A DNA stretch of 64,000 nucleotides, taken from positions 1,312,793-1,376,792 of the forward strand of contig VXAI01000082.1 of the NCBI GenBank assembly GCA_013399305.1, read 5' to 3'. This DNA is from Rostratula benghalensis. Taxonomy: Eukaryota; Chordata; Aves; Charadriiformes; Rostratulidae. The notes beneath the pieces were generated by a model. That model made no database searches. It saw nothing but the letters and a program-made list of their open reading frames with translations, and was not told where the DNA came from. Numbering within the stretch: the stretch's first letter is position 1; every line of letters begins with the position of its first letter. This document shows positions 49,301-62,534 of this stretch, one piece after another. The position numbers and the translations under genes were made by a program.

Positions 49301-52300
49301 TGGCTAAGTTTCATTTTTCCAAGAGAATGACAATGCCTGATTGAAAGATTTTACAGGAGGGACAGGATTATCTTATCTATTATAGTATGGTGAAATCCAC
49401 CAGGGTCTACTCCTTTTCTTTTGAATTTAGGGTATCTGAGAAGTCTGAGGTAAAGCAGCATTAGTGGTGCTTCTTTTTTGCCTTATCCTGCTCTGTTTAA
49501 GCACAGATTATGCAATGGTTCTTGAGAAGCTCCTATTGATACTTCAGATCTCTCAAGACAACTCTGACCACCAGATAGCGTTGACATGCCTGGTATCTCT
49601 TTTGGAAGGAGATAGATTTTCTTTTAAGGGCTTTTACTTTTCTAATGGAGAGAAGTCCTGGAAAACTGCTTCTTCAGCTTGAAGGGTCTCACCAGATTTG
49701 GGCCAGATTCCACTTGCTTCCCCTACTTGTTATGTTCAATGTATTATAACTGCATTGGAAGTATTCAGAAAGAATAAGGTTAATACAGTAAATTCAAACT
49801 TAGCACACCAGTTCTGATTCATGTACCTGCTAGTTTGGAAATAAAAAATGAGCAATGTTTTATTTTTCAGCTAAGTATTAGAATTAGACCTGTTTCCTGT
49901 TTTAATTCTACTTGCAGTCTTCTTGGGAGTATGAGGGAGAGAATAAGAAGACGACAAATACATCTACAAAGAGAAGTAGCATATTTCTTTGTGACCAGAG
50001 TAGAGATTACTTACTCTTTCTAGGTTGCATTTGTTGGTGGCTTAGTTGATGACATCAGCCTTTACTTGCCAAATATTTTAGCTCTCAAAGAGCAGGGAGA
50101 TATTAGAGATGCTGTTCTCTGTTCTCTACTAGTACATGGAGAAGCTTTTGCTGTAGATTTGCAAGGTTTGCACTTGCATTTGTTCTTTTTCGTCCACCTT
50201 TGAGATAAGCTCCAAGTGCCATTTTCTGGTAGTGATGTTGTCACACCCAGGCCATGGGGAAGATGCTGCCCACAAAACAAAAAATGGGTCATTCTAACAA
50301 TGACCAACAGGAGTCCTGATAAAGCATCTTTTAAAAATTTCTCAAAGAACTTTGTTTTGTATAACGAACTTAATTTTTATTGAGTTTTATAAACATAAAG
50401 AAAAGGGATATCATCTTGCAAGTGAAGAATAATCCTTTTGTATACAGTGCAGTTGCAGAGACTTCCAATTCCTGCTGAAGAAGAAAGAGTCAGATGCCCT
50501 GCAATACTGTCAGAGTTACCAAGTGATTTCCCATCTTGAGAGAGCAGCGACAAAGAACCCATTAGACTTGTCCTTGGAAGGCTGAATCATCACACCAGAA
50601 TTATATTTTAAGAGGTACACTATACAGGATTATTTTGCATTAAAAAGAGATGCTTAATACCTAGTGTATTGTTTGTTCGTGGTGTTACTTGGTGGAAAAG
50701 GAACCTGTTGGAATATATTCTCTTCTTGGTGGTATTGTGATGGGAGAATTACAGAGACTTTACCTTTATCAGCCCTTATAGACCTTTTCAGGTGACTGCG
50801 GTGTTTGTTGGGTGCAGATCTGTTGATTGTGATGAGATATTTTATGAACCAAGCAGGATCTTATTCCCCCTACAGAGATTCCTTGCTGATATCCCTGCAG
50901 CGCTCAGCTTGCACTGCTAGTATTCATCTGTGGGTTTCACTGAGCTTGTGAGATAATGGAATATTTGGGTAAGCCTTGAAATTAAGATATAGAGACCTAG
51001 GCCTGCTTCCTTTTGCCTTTTTACTCACTCAATCACATCAGCTTCTGGTTATAAAATGATGATGTATTTTAGGGCAATATTACAAAACCTTGGGGTAAAA
51101 TATATTTCTATTAGTACTATATCCAAAGAAGGATACAGGATCATGAAAATTGTACTGACAGAAGACTCTTCCTCTATCTCTGACTCGTATTTGCTCTTAT
51201 TTTCATCTTAAGCACCTGCATTATTGGAGGCCAATATATTAATCGGCCATCTCACAAGCCACGATCCTATGTAGCTTGATCACTTTTGGGGTAAAATTTA
51301 GCTGGACTGCCTCAAAATGCTTATTGGTCTCTATGGATTTGTGCTGAATTTATTTAATACGCAGTGTAATATGAAAAGCCCTCTCTGCAGTTAATTAGCC
51401 TCCAGGTTATTGCAGGCCCCAAGGCATTGTGTTTGAGTTGTCATTGCTACTTGCAAAGATCAGCAGTATTTAGTTCTTGTGTTACACAAAGTAGATTGCA
51501 TGTGCTTATCTGGCTAGTGTTAATTCATTGTTTCAAGGCTCTAATTTCATTTTTAATTTTCTTGGATACTAAAGATGGTATTAAACATGAGGAACTTTGC
51601 TGAAATCAGATGTGTTACACTGAGATAGTACCAGTTTAAATTACAGTAGAGCTAAACCTAAAGGTTCCTCCAGAATTATGCTATTGTAGCTGGGGGCAAG
51701 CTTTGTTTCTGTTATGTGATAAACCTAAAACAAATAGGCCTCATTCTGACTCCTTTGGGATAAGGCAGACCTGAGCTTATTAATTATTCCTCTTTTCTAA
51801 GGAGAAAACATCAGGTTTCCTTCATTTGATAATCCTGTTTTCTCAGAAAACATTGACACATGTTCCAATACCCAGCTGGCAGTGGCAAGAACTCTTGAGT
51901 GGTTAGAGAAGTGGCAGAAGGTTAAATCATCTGACTTTGATATTATGTTGATTGTTTACCCTTAGTGTACAGTAACATCTTAAAAAAATGAAGCAAAGCG
52001 AGTGTATTCATTACTGGACAAACACAGCTGACAAGTTAAAGAATATGTGACTCTCTTAAACTGAGACCAAAGTGCTTCATTTATAATGGAGATTACGGTA
52101 AGAACCAAATGAAGTTGTCTGAGGGAAAATGATGTCTCCTGAGCCTTTATTCTGGTTTGGCCACAAGTTAATAACACAACCAGCACTTAACAACAAAATG
52201 CAGGACGGTATTATCTTTTAGCAAATGCCAGTCATGTGCAATCCAAACAGGTCAATTACTGGCAAATCTCTGAAGATCTCCCGAAACCTCAGAAGAGTTA

Positions 52301-55300
52301 GGGATGCCAAGAAAATGTTGAGATGCACAAAGACACAGGAACAGAAATAGGGCACAAACCAATTTGCAGAAATGGAACTTAACCCTTAGAGGGAAGAACC
52401 CAGCCTGCTACATATTCATTTCCATTTCATTAAATATTTATGGAGAGACATGCATGTAATGTGATTCTAAATTATGGAAAAAGCACTGTTTCGGTCACAT
52501 TTAATCTATTTTTTCCAACATTTCTGTAATTTGCAGGTGCAATGGACAAATGTTACTTTTTTCTGCTGACATGCTACTAGACTTTTGAAAATTAACATGT
52601 TCTCTTGAATAATTCTAAATCAAGACACATACATACAAAGTGTAGAGACCAGTGATAGCCTACTCTTCAGCTCAATACGCATGTCTATGGCCTATTAATA
52701 TTAATGAAACATGAACACAAGTGTGTGGGGATAATTGGCCCCATTAAATTCCATTTACTCATGAGCTACTTTGTAACTTTTGCCCTTTAGTTATTGTAGT
52801 TTTTATTGCAGATAAAAGTTGGAACAGCGTGTATGCCAACAGAAGACTCTCAAAAGTATCTTTCTGAAAATAAAAAAAAAAGAAAAAGAAATACGTTTTC
52901 ATCCAAACTTTCATCAGCTAATGAAACTAAACTTACCTTGCTTTAAGGTTTTATTGGGACGTGACATCAGAATACTTTAGGAGATAAAGAACCTCAGCCC
53001 AGATAGATATTTACTGGGGGGTCTCTACTGAGTGGTCTTTTCCTTTGCAGGACTTTGTTTTGAGCTGGGCCTACACAGGACTGATGAGCAACATTTCAAA
53101 CACATACCTTGAGAACTGAACTTTGGATTTTTTTTTTCTTAAATTCTGTGAATCTTGTCTTCACTGAGTTTTCTTTCATGTTTTTTCTATTTCCTGTCTG
53201 AGAAAGGGAGTAAACCAAGAGCGTCAATCTGTTCTTTTTAATGGCCCAGCTCTAAACACATGAAGATTACTGACTTAGTTCACTGGAAAGGATGCACCTA
53301 ACATCTTTCCTGATTAGCGGTAAGTGGATTTCAAAGTTCTAGACAACAATGTATGAATCACTTTTATTATCTTTTGTCAAACAAATGATATGTTATCCCT
53401 GGCCAGGAATGGCTGTTGCACTCCTCATTTTTTGTACACAGAACAAAAATCAGTGTTTCAAAATCCCCTTGTTGAGGGCTGCAGGGCACCTGAGGAAGGG
53501 TCTGGGGTCACTCTGGCTGTCTCCAGACCTGAACTAGGTCTACACAAGACACAATGTCTCCATCAGTTTCAGACCGACAGGGTGTTAGTTGCACCAGCCC
53601 AGAATGAATAATATCCAGACACAAGTTACCAGCACAATTAAAGCACGAGCACAGTTGACTGACAAACTGAACAAAAGAGCTTTGGCAAAGCCCACAGTGG
53701 AAAAGCATATAGAGGAAATTCACTCTTGGCATTGAATGCACCTGAGTAAAAGCAGGACGAACTGCTGATTAACAAGCTCAAACTCTGCAGACCAAATACC
53801 AAAGGATGAACAATGGCAATTACATTCTGTTATGTCTCTCGACAGCATGCATGCAATTTATCATTAAGTTATATTCCATAGGCAGCTCCAGCAGTATGGT
53901 TTCACAGTCTAATTGATGCATATGAGATTTGGCTTGCAGCTTTCAAAAAGTCAGAAGTACAGAGAATTCTGTTCCATCCAAGAAGAAAACCAAAGCCCTG
54001 TAATATTAGTTATAAATGCAATAGATTTTTATGACTCTAACACAGCTAATTCACTCAGTAAGGCTCACAGCACACAGCTGTGTCTCAGAGGGTGCACATT
54101 TAACTTGGCTTTCCTCATAAAACACAACATGCTGATCCCTCCACAGAGCTTTGGGAGGCACAGTAGTTTTGGGAGGCATGACTCTATTCTACAAAAGTCA
54201 GACAGACCCTCCTCTGAATGGACTTACTTATTTTTCCCTGCCTTGACCAGTTTGATTCATTTTTCCAACTTTTACCAGTTTGTTTGCTGCAGGAATCAGG
54301 TTTACTTGTTCCTAGATCTTGGGGTCACCTCTGGAGCCTTTCTCACAGATTTGCGTCTTCGTTTTCCCTGCCTGTGGCACTGAGGTCAGTGCAAATAATT
54401 GATGAAACCAAGCCATTACTGGCAAATTCACATCTGAGTTCATTTGATATTTTGAGTGACTACCCTCTGCTCCAGGTGTTGTGCTTGTTCGCCAGGTTAA
54501 TCTGATGCAGCCCTAGAGATGCTTTTGGTCTCATGCGGGAACCTCCCTGTCCTCTTTTACTGATTATTGATGTAAATAACACATTTAGTTTTCCTGCAAT
54601 GACTGTTTCGTCCAGAACTGCTCCTTTTGCACCTGTCATGTGTTGGCACTATCTGTTCACTGGTGGCCTTCTAGAGTCTGAGGAAACTGAACTGAGTTTT
54701 ATTAGGTTTGTATGTTTAGCAAGTCGCTTTTCAAAATGTTGTTGCCCTGTTTATTGTGGTTTTAGTTAACTTCTCCAAGTCTATTCTATCTGTTTTTCTC
54801 CTTTGGATGTGACTTACTTTCTGAAGGATGGCTTTTGACTCCTGATGACCGTGTTGTCTGCCCTTTTGACATGGTAACTACTGTTGGTATTTGGAGAGGC
54901 TATTTAATGTGAGTAGAGTCTATACATTTACACTGAACCTTTATTGTGCCTTTAAGCAGATGCCGTGAGGACTGTGCTAGCTGCTCCTTTATTTACTTAA
55001 CCTTGCCATTTTAAGGTAAATTGCTGCAAAGCTCGGTATTTTTTACTTTGTCTTTCTGTGAGGAGGTGAATTTTAGAATAGTCAGCGCATAATTCTTTTC
55101 ATTGACTTAGAAAGTTGTCACTGCTGAATGTATCTGACCACAAAGCAGCTCTGGCATCCAGGTATCTCAGTCAATGTCGCACCTCAGCTTTCGCTCCGTG
55201 GGTGCGCCGTTAGGCCACCCTTCCAGAGCTACCTGGTACCGCTGCTGGCGGCGGTGAATGGGCTGCTGTGACACACAACCTGACTTCTGGGGCAACTGTG

Positions 55301-56451
55301 AAAGAACCTTCTCACGGTTAGACCATTGCCAAGTGAGGTGCTATGCTCATGTGTTAGAGGAGACACCATCCTCATTCGAAGATGCTGATGACAAAAATAC
55401 TAGCTTGAGTTTCCAAATTTTCAAGTTCTATGAGAAACAGAGTAATTTAGTCCTTTGGTGAAACGTAATGTGCCAGGAGAGCGCTTCTGAATTCAGTGCT
55501 TTCATACTACACTTGACCTGTTAGTTGAGTAACACAGTATGGCATTATCTGATTTCTCCAGTGCTTACAGCAAAATTACTTCATAATAAAAGCATTCACG
55601 TTCATCTATACAACTTCAGAGTTTACAAGACTGTTATGTTTCTAATAATGAAAAACAGGACTTTATTGAGATGATAAAGTAGCCATAAATAAAGAGCTCA
55701 CAGGAGCAGGCTGACAAATAAACTTTTTCTATGTTAGGTATGTATGGTGATACAGTTTGTGGTGACAGCACATTGCTCAGAAGAGCAGGTCATATTCTGC
55801 TTCCTATTATACCAATGTCAACCCAGAGAATTTCCATTGTCTATATTTCAACCAATTCAACTAAGATAAAGATCTCTACACAGAATTTCATAGCCTTTTT
55901 TGCCGCTGTGTAGTATTATTAAAAAAAGAAAGGACTATAGGGGTCAAATTACTTTCAATATTGTTTCTGATAATAAATGCACTACAAATGGCTTAGTCTG
56001 ATCCATTAATCACAATAAAATAATGAAAAAAAGGGCTAAAATAGATTTCAGTAAGATACTGAGCCCTTCTCCTGCACTGTTACAGAATTTAGGCATGTGA
56101 CACAAGGCAATGCCTATCACGGTGACTGTCACTGGAAACAAGACACCTCAGGGCAAACGTTACCATTTTAGGTGTCACAATGACAGGACTTTGTGTGGAT
56201 CAGGTCCCCAGCCCTTAGATTATTTGTAGCAAGCATAAATAAAGGTGAAATTATAGAAAGGAAATTAAAGAGGGTGGTTCTGAGGGACAAGTTAAGAGGT
56301 ATTAAAAAGGCATCATGCCATATACACAATTATCAGAACCACAAGAAGGAGAATGAGATGCTGTACTCAGAGGTGGGGTGGCAGAACAGAGTCTGGGATC
56401 TAGCGCAGGCGGGTCTAAGCCCAGACTTTGATTCCCAGCCTCTTCATGGGC
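43356..56451. other. Long unique stretch, no gene seen
   Basis: Mostly AT-rich single-copy DNA. Small features are a modestly GC-richer patch at 44150-44530, 16-bp and 18-bp tandem duplications (46609-46640 and about 54150-54185), and a small CG-containing cluster at 55190-55262. Isolated strong minus-strand donor-like sites occur at 46687, 48453, 52937 and 53109. None is paired with a convincing acceptor and long open frame. The longest frame, 53913-54383 plus (156 codons), shows no family. Confidence 0.45.
46609..46640 (+). repeat. 16-bp tandem duplication
   Basis: Two exact copies of gaaacacaaaagttct. Confidence 0.9.
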
Positions 56452-56766
56452 TCATCTCCAGACCTGACCAGCTGGGACCAGTGTGCAGCAATGGGGTGCT
56501 GCCAAGCCTGGGCTGGCTGGACTCTGCAGTCCTCGCCAGCCCCGTGTTTCTGTGAGTGCAGCTGTCCTCACCTGAAGGGGAAAAGAAAGTGTTAAATGTG
56601 TCACAGGTTGGAGAGGTGCTGCAAATGACTCTCCAGCCTGTGGGCACAGGCCACCCGAAGCCCTGTGAGGGTTCACTTACTTGGCAGAGCAGAGCGAGAA
56701 GGTAAATTGAACTGAAGGCACCCAGAGACAGTGCGAGGAAAGTAGGGCAACATCCACACACAAAGC

Positions 56767-59700
56767 CTGAGCAGCTTAACTTACACTAATGGAAAAAGGG
56801 ATTTGAATAGCTAAAAGCCAGTACATTGAACTGAGATGAAAATATAACTCTAAGTATGTATTCTAGGGCTGTAAGAGCACTGGTAGAGAGGAGAAATGAT
56901 ATCCATCTTACTTTTGTCCTGGAGAATTTCTTCTCCCCCCCTCCCATTTTTAATAACACAGAGAGATGTTATTTTTCAGTCTAAATCATGTGGGTTTGAG
57001 TGCAAACTCAAAACCAATTCAAGATCTGGTCCCAGGCTAAGGACTAAGATTTATATATATGCACATTCATGTACAAACACCTTTTCACGAGAGCAGACAC
57101 ATATTTATGCCCTCCCTGTCCCCCCTTGCCCTTCCTCCCCCCATTTCTCTGCCTCTGTGTTTCATTGTGCATCCTCACAGAAAATGATGGCAAATAACCA
57201 CACAGAAAAAAAAATATATTTTTTAAAAAATCAAACCTAGTATAGGTTGTTTCTGAAACATAAATATAAACTAGATATTGCTTTTCTAAATCTCAATTAA
57301 CCAAATGCTGTACACTAAAGAGCAAAGGGCAGATTCTAATCAAATTTGTAGTAATGTAAAAAAAAAAGTGAGAAAAATTTTCTATCACTATTCCTAAGTA
57401 CCACAGAGGAATCTGTCTTTTTTTTTTTTTTTTATTCCGTAATAGAACAGCATGGAACAATAAAACTTTGAATTTTATGTGAGCATTTGCACTTCAAAAG
57501 TCAGATTAGCTCCACCATTCTCATTGGAGTGGAAGTCGTGTAGGTTCATTCTCATTTTATGGATTAAATTATTTAAGAAACATTGAGACTTGCCTGATGC
57601 AATGCGGGAGAACATTGGCTGAAAAAGAGATGGGATCCAGGTCTGTGGCCACCTAGCTGGCTGCATTAACCTCTAGGCTTTTCAGCAGTGTGTCACATAT
57701 CAGAAAATGAATTCTCTACCTATTCTATTTTTTTTTAGTCTCAGGATTACAGTAATATTTCAAAAGAAATTAGTGGGTTTTGTATTGGATGGGAGAGGTT
57801 ATTTTAAGTATGGTTAGTTTATTTCCTCTGGGTCAAATTCTGCCTGAGCTTTGCAATGTGCAGTTTATGCTGCCACCAGCAGCACTTCTCAAGGTAGCTG
57901 TATCAGCTGTCAGGACTGGCAGAGTGATGAGGGGCAAGGAGAGAAAACTCATGGGTTCACCTGCTCACTTCATGAAATGAAGGTGTATCCAACCCCCTGC
58001 CCCTCCTCTGGCCTCCCTTGAGAACCCTTCATAGTATCAGCTCTATACCTAAGTGCCATTTGTTTCTTCTGCTTTTGATCTGTGGCAAAGCTGGTGGAAA
58101 CTGTCATATTATCATTGGAGAAAATTAAGGATCTTCTGGCACATGCAGAGTTTTAATATTCTAATCTACATTTCTCACCCTCTACCTAAAAAAAAAAAAA
58201 AGTTTTGTTTTTTTTTTTGACCCCATTGATTTTAAAGTTGTGCTAAAATGCAGATAAACCACCTCTCTCAGCAGTCAGTGACACGGAGCGATGTGTAGTC
58301 TGTGGCAAAGACATACCTAAGAACACGTTTCATACTGTGCTTCCCTTCTCTTTCTGGCACAGCATGGAATTTAATCATACATATGTGAGAGCCAAACTTC
58401 AATAGTTTTGACAGCTGTGGGGGAAGGGTGGTCAGCACTGCGGCTGAACTCCTCACCCGTTCCCATGGGGGAGAGGGTGCCTTGCAACCAGACAGATGGC
58501 TCCTACAGGAGGTCAGCAGAAATGTTCACGCATACCCTACTTATATTTGCACGGTATTCATTGATTCAATGTGCTTATGAGCCTCTTTCCCCCCTTTTTA
58601 ATAGGAATTTTATCATGGTTTTAAATCTTTGCCAATTTCAACGTGGCTGATTTAATTTCACACAAAAAAGTGTGGGAGCAGTAGCCTCGGTTCCCCTGAA
58701 TAAACACCGGGCTACGTGCTATTTGTGTTTGACTATGTCAGCCGTGAGCTCTGGAAGTATGAAGTCCTGCCAGGCAAGACATAAATCTTTTGTCAATGAA
58801 AGGGGTACATTATCTGCTTCTCAGCTGTTTCTTTTCTAAACAGCTACCTGAGGTTGAAGATAAATATTCAACACGGTTATTTAAAAGAAAAAAAAAGGAA
58901 AACCAGAACACTTTTGCTCATGCATTGCATCTTAGTGGCAAATCTTAGAGAGCAGGGATCGGTCCTCATGGCGTGTCCCAGGTCAGCCTGGAAATGTAGT
59001 GGTGCAATGGAAGGCTTTCTAAAGAGGCAAAGAATGTAGTAACCCTTTGGCTGTAATATACTTTGTACCTTCTGAGTCAGCCTCTTGCAGTGAAGCTGTC
59101 AGATTAACTCCTGAGGTGACTAGGTGCAACTTCACTAGGTTAAAAAGGCTGTGCCCTTTTTCCTCAGGAACATATTCAGTACAAGCATTGCATTGTGAAC
59201 AGGGTTATGTGGAACTGGGATCCTAATTCTCAGCCAAGATCTTGTTATTCCCAGGCATCTTTATGCTGAAAAGTCTGAAGAAATTAAAGTGATGAGTAGC
59301 CAAATGCCAATAGCTTGAAGATTTGTGGATTTAGTAGCTCTCCATGAACCCAGTCAGTATCTGCTCTTTTTTCAACTCCTTTACGTGTTGAATTTGAATT
59401 TTGTTTTTCTGATACCTTTTCAGGGTGATCTCAGCCTTCTGTGGGTAAGATGATAAGGTTACCCAGCACTGTTGGGCTTGCAGCATCCCACTCCCCCAGA
59501 CAATCCCAGTGATCAACCTCAGCTTTCTGTGAAATTCAGTTCTTTCTCACATAAAACCTCCTTAACCACCTGTGAATTCCTCACAACACCATCTGTAAAT
59601 TTGTTGGCTTCTCACCCTATGGTCTGCCTCATCCAGCAATTTCTTGTGCCATGTCCAGCAGTTTTTCATGTCTTGTTCTGCCCCCAAGCAAGGCACAGGC

Positions 59701-61317
59701 ACATCACAACCCCAGTCTTCTGCTGAAATGCATGCATTCTACTAGGACCAATCAATAGCAACTATGGTATATAAAAAGTAAAAATAATGAAATTTATGCA
59801 TAGAATATGATACCCTTTTCTCATGCTGCTTATTTCCTGATCACTTATGGAATGAGTTATTAAATGAGAGAAGAGGATGTACCATCTGGTCCCACAAAAA
59901 GGTAAAGCCTTCAGTTAAATAAGAGCTTGAAAGGGACAAAAAGGTATTTGTGACCAGCCTAAGGAACTGGAGGCCACTACAGGAATCTCCTCCAGTGGAT
60001 GATGGGCTCTGAGAAAAGAGAGCTTGGAGTTGAGAAAATGATAGTTTAGGAGAAATGCCTTCGAGTGAAGAGAAATGGAAAACTAAATAAAACCACAATG
60101 ATTGTAGGAGCCGTAGATAAGGTTATATGTGTTAGATTTAGATAGGTCCTCAGAGGAAAATAAAAACATCTCAGTGTAAAAAAATCAGCTACAATAGCAC
60201 AGTGAAAAGGCTTACAAGTGCATAGGCCTTTTTATATGCCATTTTGGAAAATCAAGCTATGCATGTATGATTTGTTGCATTTTTGTTGTAGAAGGTTTGA
60301 TCCCCTTTTTATGATTCTAGGATTAATAAACATTATCCAAGTCAAGCATAAAATGAGCAGCACCTCATTCAGCACATTCACTGGAATTTCCAGTGTATTT
60401 ACCATTTTCTGTTGGGAGCATGGTTATAGCAATGATTAGAAAACAATATGGCAGGAAACTCTTGATGTTAAACATTTGAGTTATGTATCACAGATTGTCT
60501 CAAATTCTCTGACTTTTTAGATTTAAATCTTTTCAAAGTTTTCCTGAAGCTTTTGGCACATTTTTTGCAAAATATGTATAAGAGAGACAGAAGATTCATA
60601 GAGGACTCTAGTCTTCTGTTATTGTTTAAACACTGAAGCTTAAGGTTTAAATTTACAGGGAACAAATCATTCTACATCAAAACTAAGGTGTTGCATGTTT
60701 ATTTACAGACCAAGCTCCAGTAGTAATGTGTATTTGTCATGGAAACTGATTTGAATTTAATTCTAAACCCTGTTTTGCACTAGGAAAATGTGAGTTTCAT
60801 TTTACTCGTCTCTGTTTTCAATTATAATTTGACAAAAGAAATAACCGCATTACCTATTTGATTTGCCAGAACTTTATCCCAGCACCACCTGTTGAGCCCT
60901 CGGCACTCGAATCCTGACATATAGCAGAGAACAAAATTATGCAGTTGGCATACTAACCAGCAAGGATGCCAACAAAAGCATAATATAGCCTTTGTACTCA
61001 AAGTACAACAAAATATATATTAAGCTACCAACTGCAAAGGTTTAAGCAAGCCACATTTAATTATACATGAACATATCTTTCCAACAAATAACACAGTAGA
61101 AAAATGGTATGGAAGTTAGAAAGGACCCTTTTTGTATGGCCTGCTTTGGTAAATATTGCAAGCTTAAAATAAATAAAGTTTCACAATAGCATGGTAGATT
61201 TACATTACAGATAGCAAGAAGATAGCCAGCTAGTTTATACAAACAGATGGGTTCAACACTATCAGCTTTCTAGTTTAAACAAACCGCCCCATGTTCATTT
61301 CTGGTGAGGGAACCTAC
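56767..61317. other. Unique DNA (intron of the hypothetical transcript)
   Basis: Contains poly-T at 57417-57434 and an A-run/T-run pair at 58188-58218. No repeat element or independent gene is recognised. Confidence 0.45.
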
Positions 61318-61794
61318 CTAGCACAGTACTGGTCTCCGAGGGAGGCGGAAGGAGAGGCTGCCAGCACCAGTCTGGATCAGAATCTTTTCTCTGCAAGTGG
61401 CTGGGACTGAAGTAGCAGGGACCCACTGTGCCTCTGAGGTGTGTTTCTCGAAGCAGCACTTTGCCCGAAAAGTAGTTGTAGTGGCTTTCCCTGCTCTTCT
61501 GACCTGAGATCTGCATAGAAGAAGGTAGGGATAAGTCAAAGCCTCTGCTGCACTGGGAAGGGCTACCCGTGGTGCTAACAGTGATGCTAGGGTTTCCAGA
61601 GTTTGTCCCAAAGTATGAATTAAATCACTGCATGCTTTTTAAGGGGCTATTTTTAAATACTGGTGACAGTAGCAATTTACAGATTTTCATTACCTCCCCA
61701 ATAATCCTAAAAAAGAATTAAATCTGGAAGCTAATTGCTAATTCAAAGGGACCGTTGACCAGAAAAATGACATTTGATATAAAACAAGGACTGT

Positions 61795-61828
61795 GTTTCA
61801 AGGTAAGAAAGGTTTCAAGGTAAGCAAG
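61795..61828 (+). repeat. 17-bp tandem duplication carrying donor-like sites
   Basis: gtttcaaggtaagaaag followed by gtttcaaggtaagcaag. Each unit holds a consensus plus-strand splice donor (caag|gtaag). It lies in the first intron of the minus-strand hypothetical transcript. Confidence 0.85.
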
Positions 61829-61900
61829 GTATGAGATCATACTCCTGCTCACCCAGAAATCACCACAACTGCCCTCAGACAGACCCAAGGATAAGTACAT

Positions 61901-62534
61901 GGTAAGACAGAAAGTTAATTGACCCACAAGGAAGAGAAAAGCAGTTTAGGAAGTACAAGGAGAGGTTAATTGCCAGTGTTGGAAAACTTTTCCTGATGTA
62001 TTTGTGCACGGCTGAGCAGAGAGGTTCTGATGCTGGCTAAGGCTTTTGTCAATATTTTCATATGAAGCATAAATGTGAAAGAAACATTAAAACTTTAGAT
62101 AAGGAATGAAAATGCTATAGGTTAAATGAGCTACCTAGGAAATCTTTTAGAGACAATGCAGTGCAGCTTTAAAATAGCTTGGGAAAAAAAAAGGTAAGCA
62201 AGAAAAGAAGCCAGGTGTAAATCACAGAGTAACCAAAAGATTTTACTTACTGTCCTAACTTTTTCACTCTGAACTACTAAACTAATTATCGCTGTAGACT
62301 GGTACGAACTTAAATGGAGGAAGTACCTCCTGGGATATGCTTGCTATCCCTAGATAAAAAGTTCGGATACAGTTCTGATGTGATTCCTGAACAGTATATA
62401 TGCAATCCAGAAAGTTTAGTGAGAAAGTCCTGTGACGGAAAGCTGATAATTTCAAATTGTATCCAGAAAACCAGACAATATTTTTGCACATGGATTTGTT
62501 TCTTATGAATGCATTGCAGCCGTCAGCATTCAGC
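61901..62534. other. Unique non-coding DNA
   Basis: Nothing recognised. It would be upstream of the hypothetical minus-strand start codon, but there is no CpG island or evident core promoter here. Confidence 0.45.

Larger units (their letters stand above)
56452..61900 (-). other. Hypothetical four-exon transcript encoding a 148-residue protein
   Basis: Coding parts in minus-strand order are 61900-61853, 61510-61318, 56766-56681 and 56571-56452. An ATG at 61900 opens 16 codons to donor ttctgg|gtgagc. Exon 2 has a strong acceptor (taccttcttctatgcag), 64 codons plus one base and donor gtgctag|gtaggt. Exon 3 begins after ctgctcag, supplies two bases plus 28 codons and ends at donor ctgccaa|gtaagtg. 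A 109-base intron follows, with the best pyrimidine tract in the window (ctttcttttccccttcag). Exon 4 has 39 codons to TGA. All phases match. Residues 90-108 form a hydrophobic, possibly membrane-spanning segment (FLALSLGAFSSIYLLALLC). No family is recognised. Exon 2 is also open in a second frame. An alternative start at 56753 would give a 66-residue product ending at 56444. I assembled this by eye, so a lncRNA or chance pseudo-exons are real alternatives. Confidence 0.25.

Noticed and set aside
53250..53319. Plus-strand exon ending in a strong gcg|gtaagtgg donor
   Set aside because: All frames have stops and the acceptor is average; an isolated donor is not enough.
53913..54383. 156-codon plus frame as a gene
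   Set aside because: No domain, no splice context and unremarkable codon pattern.
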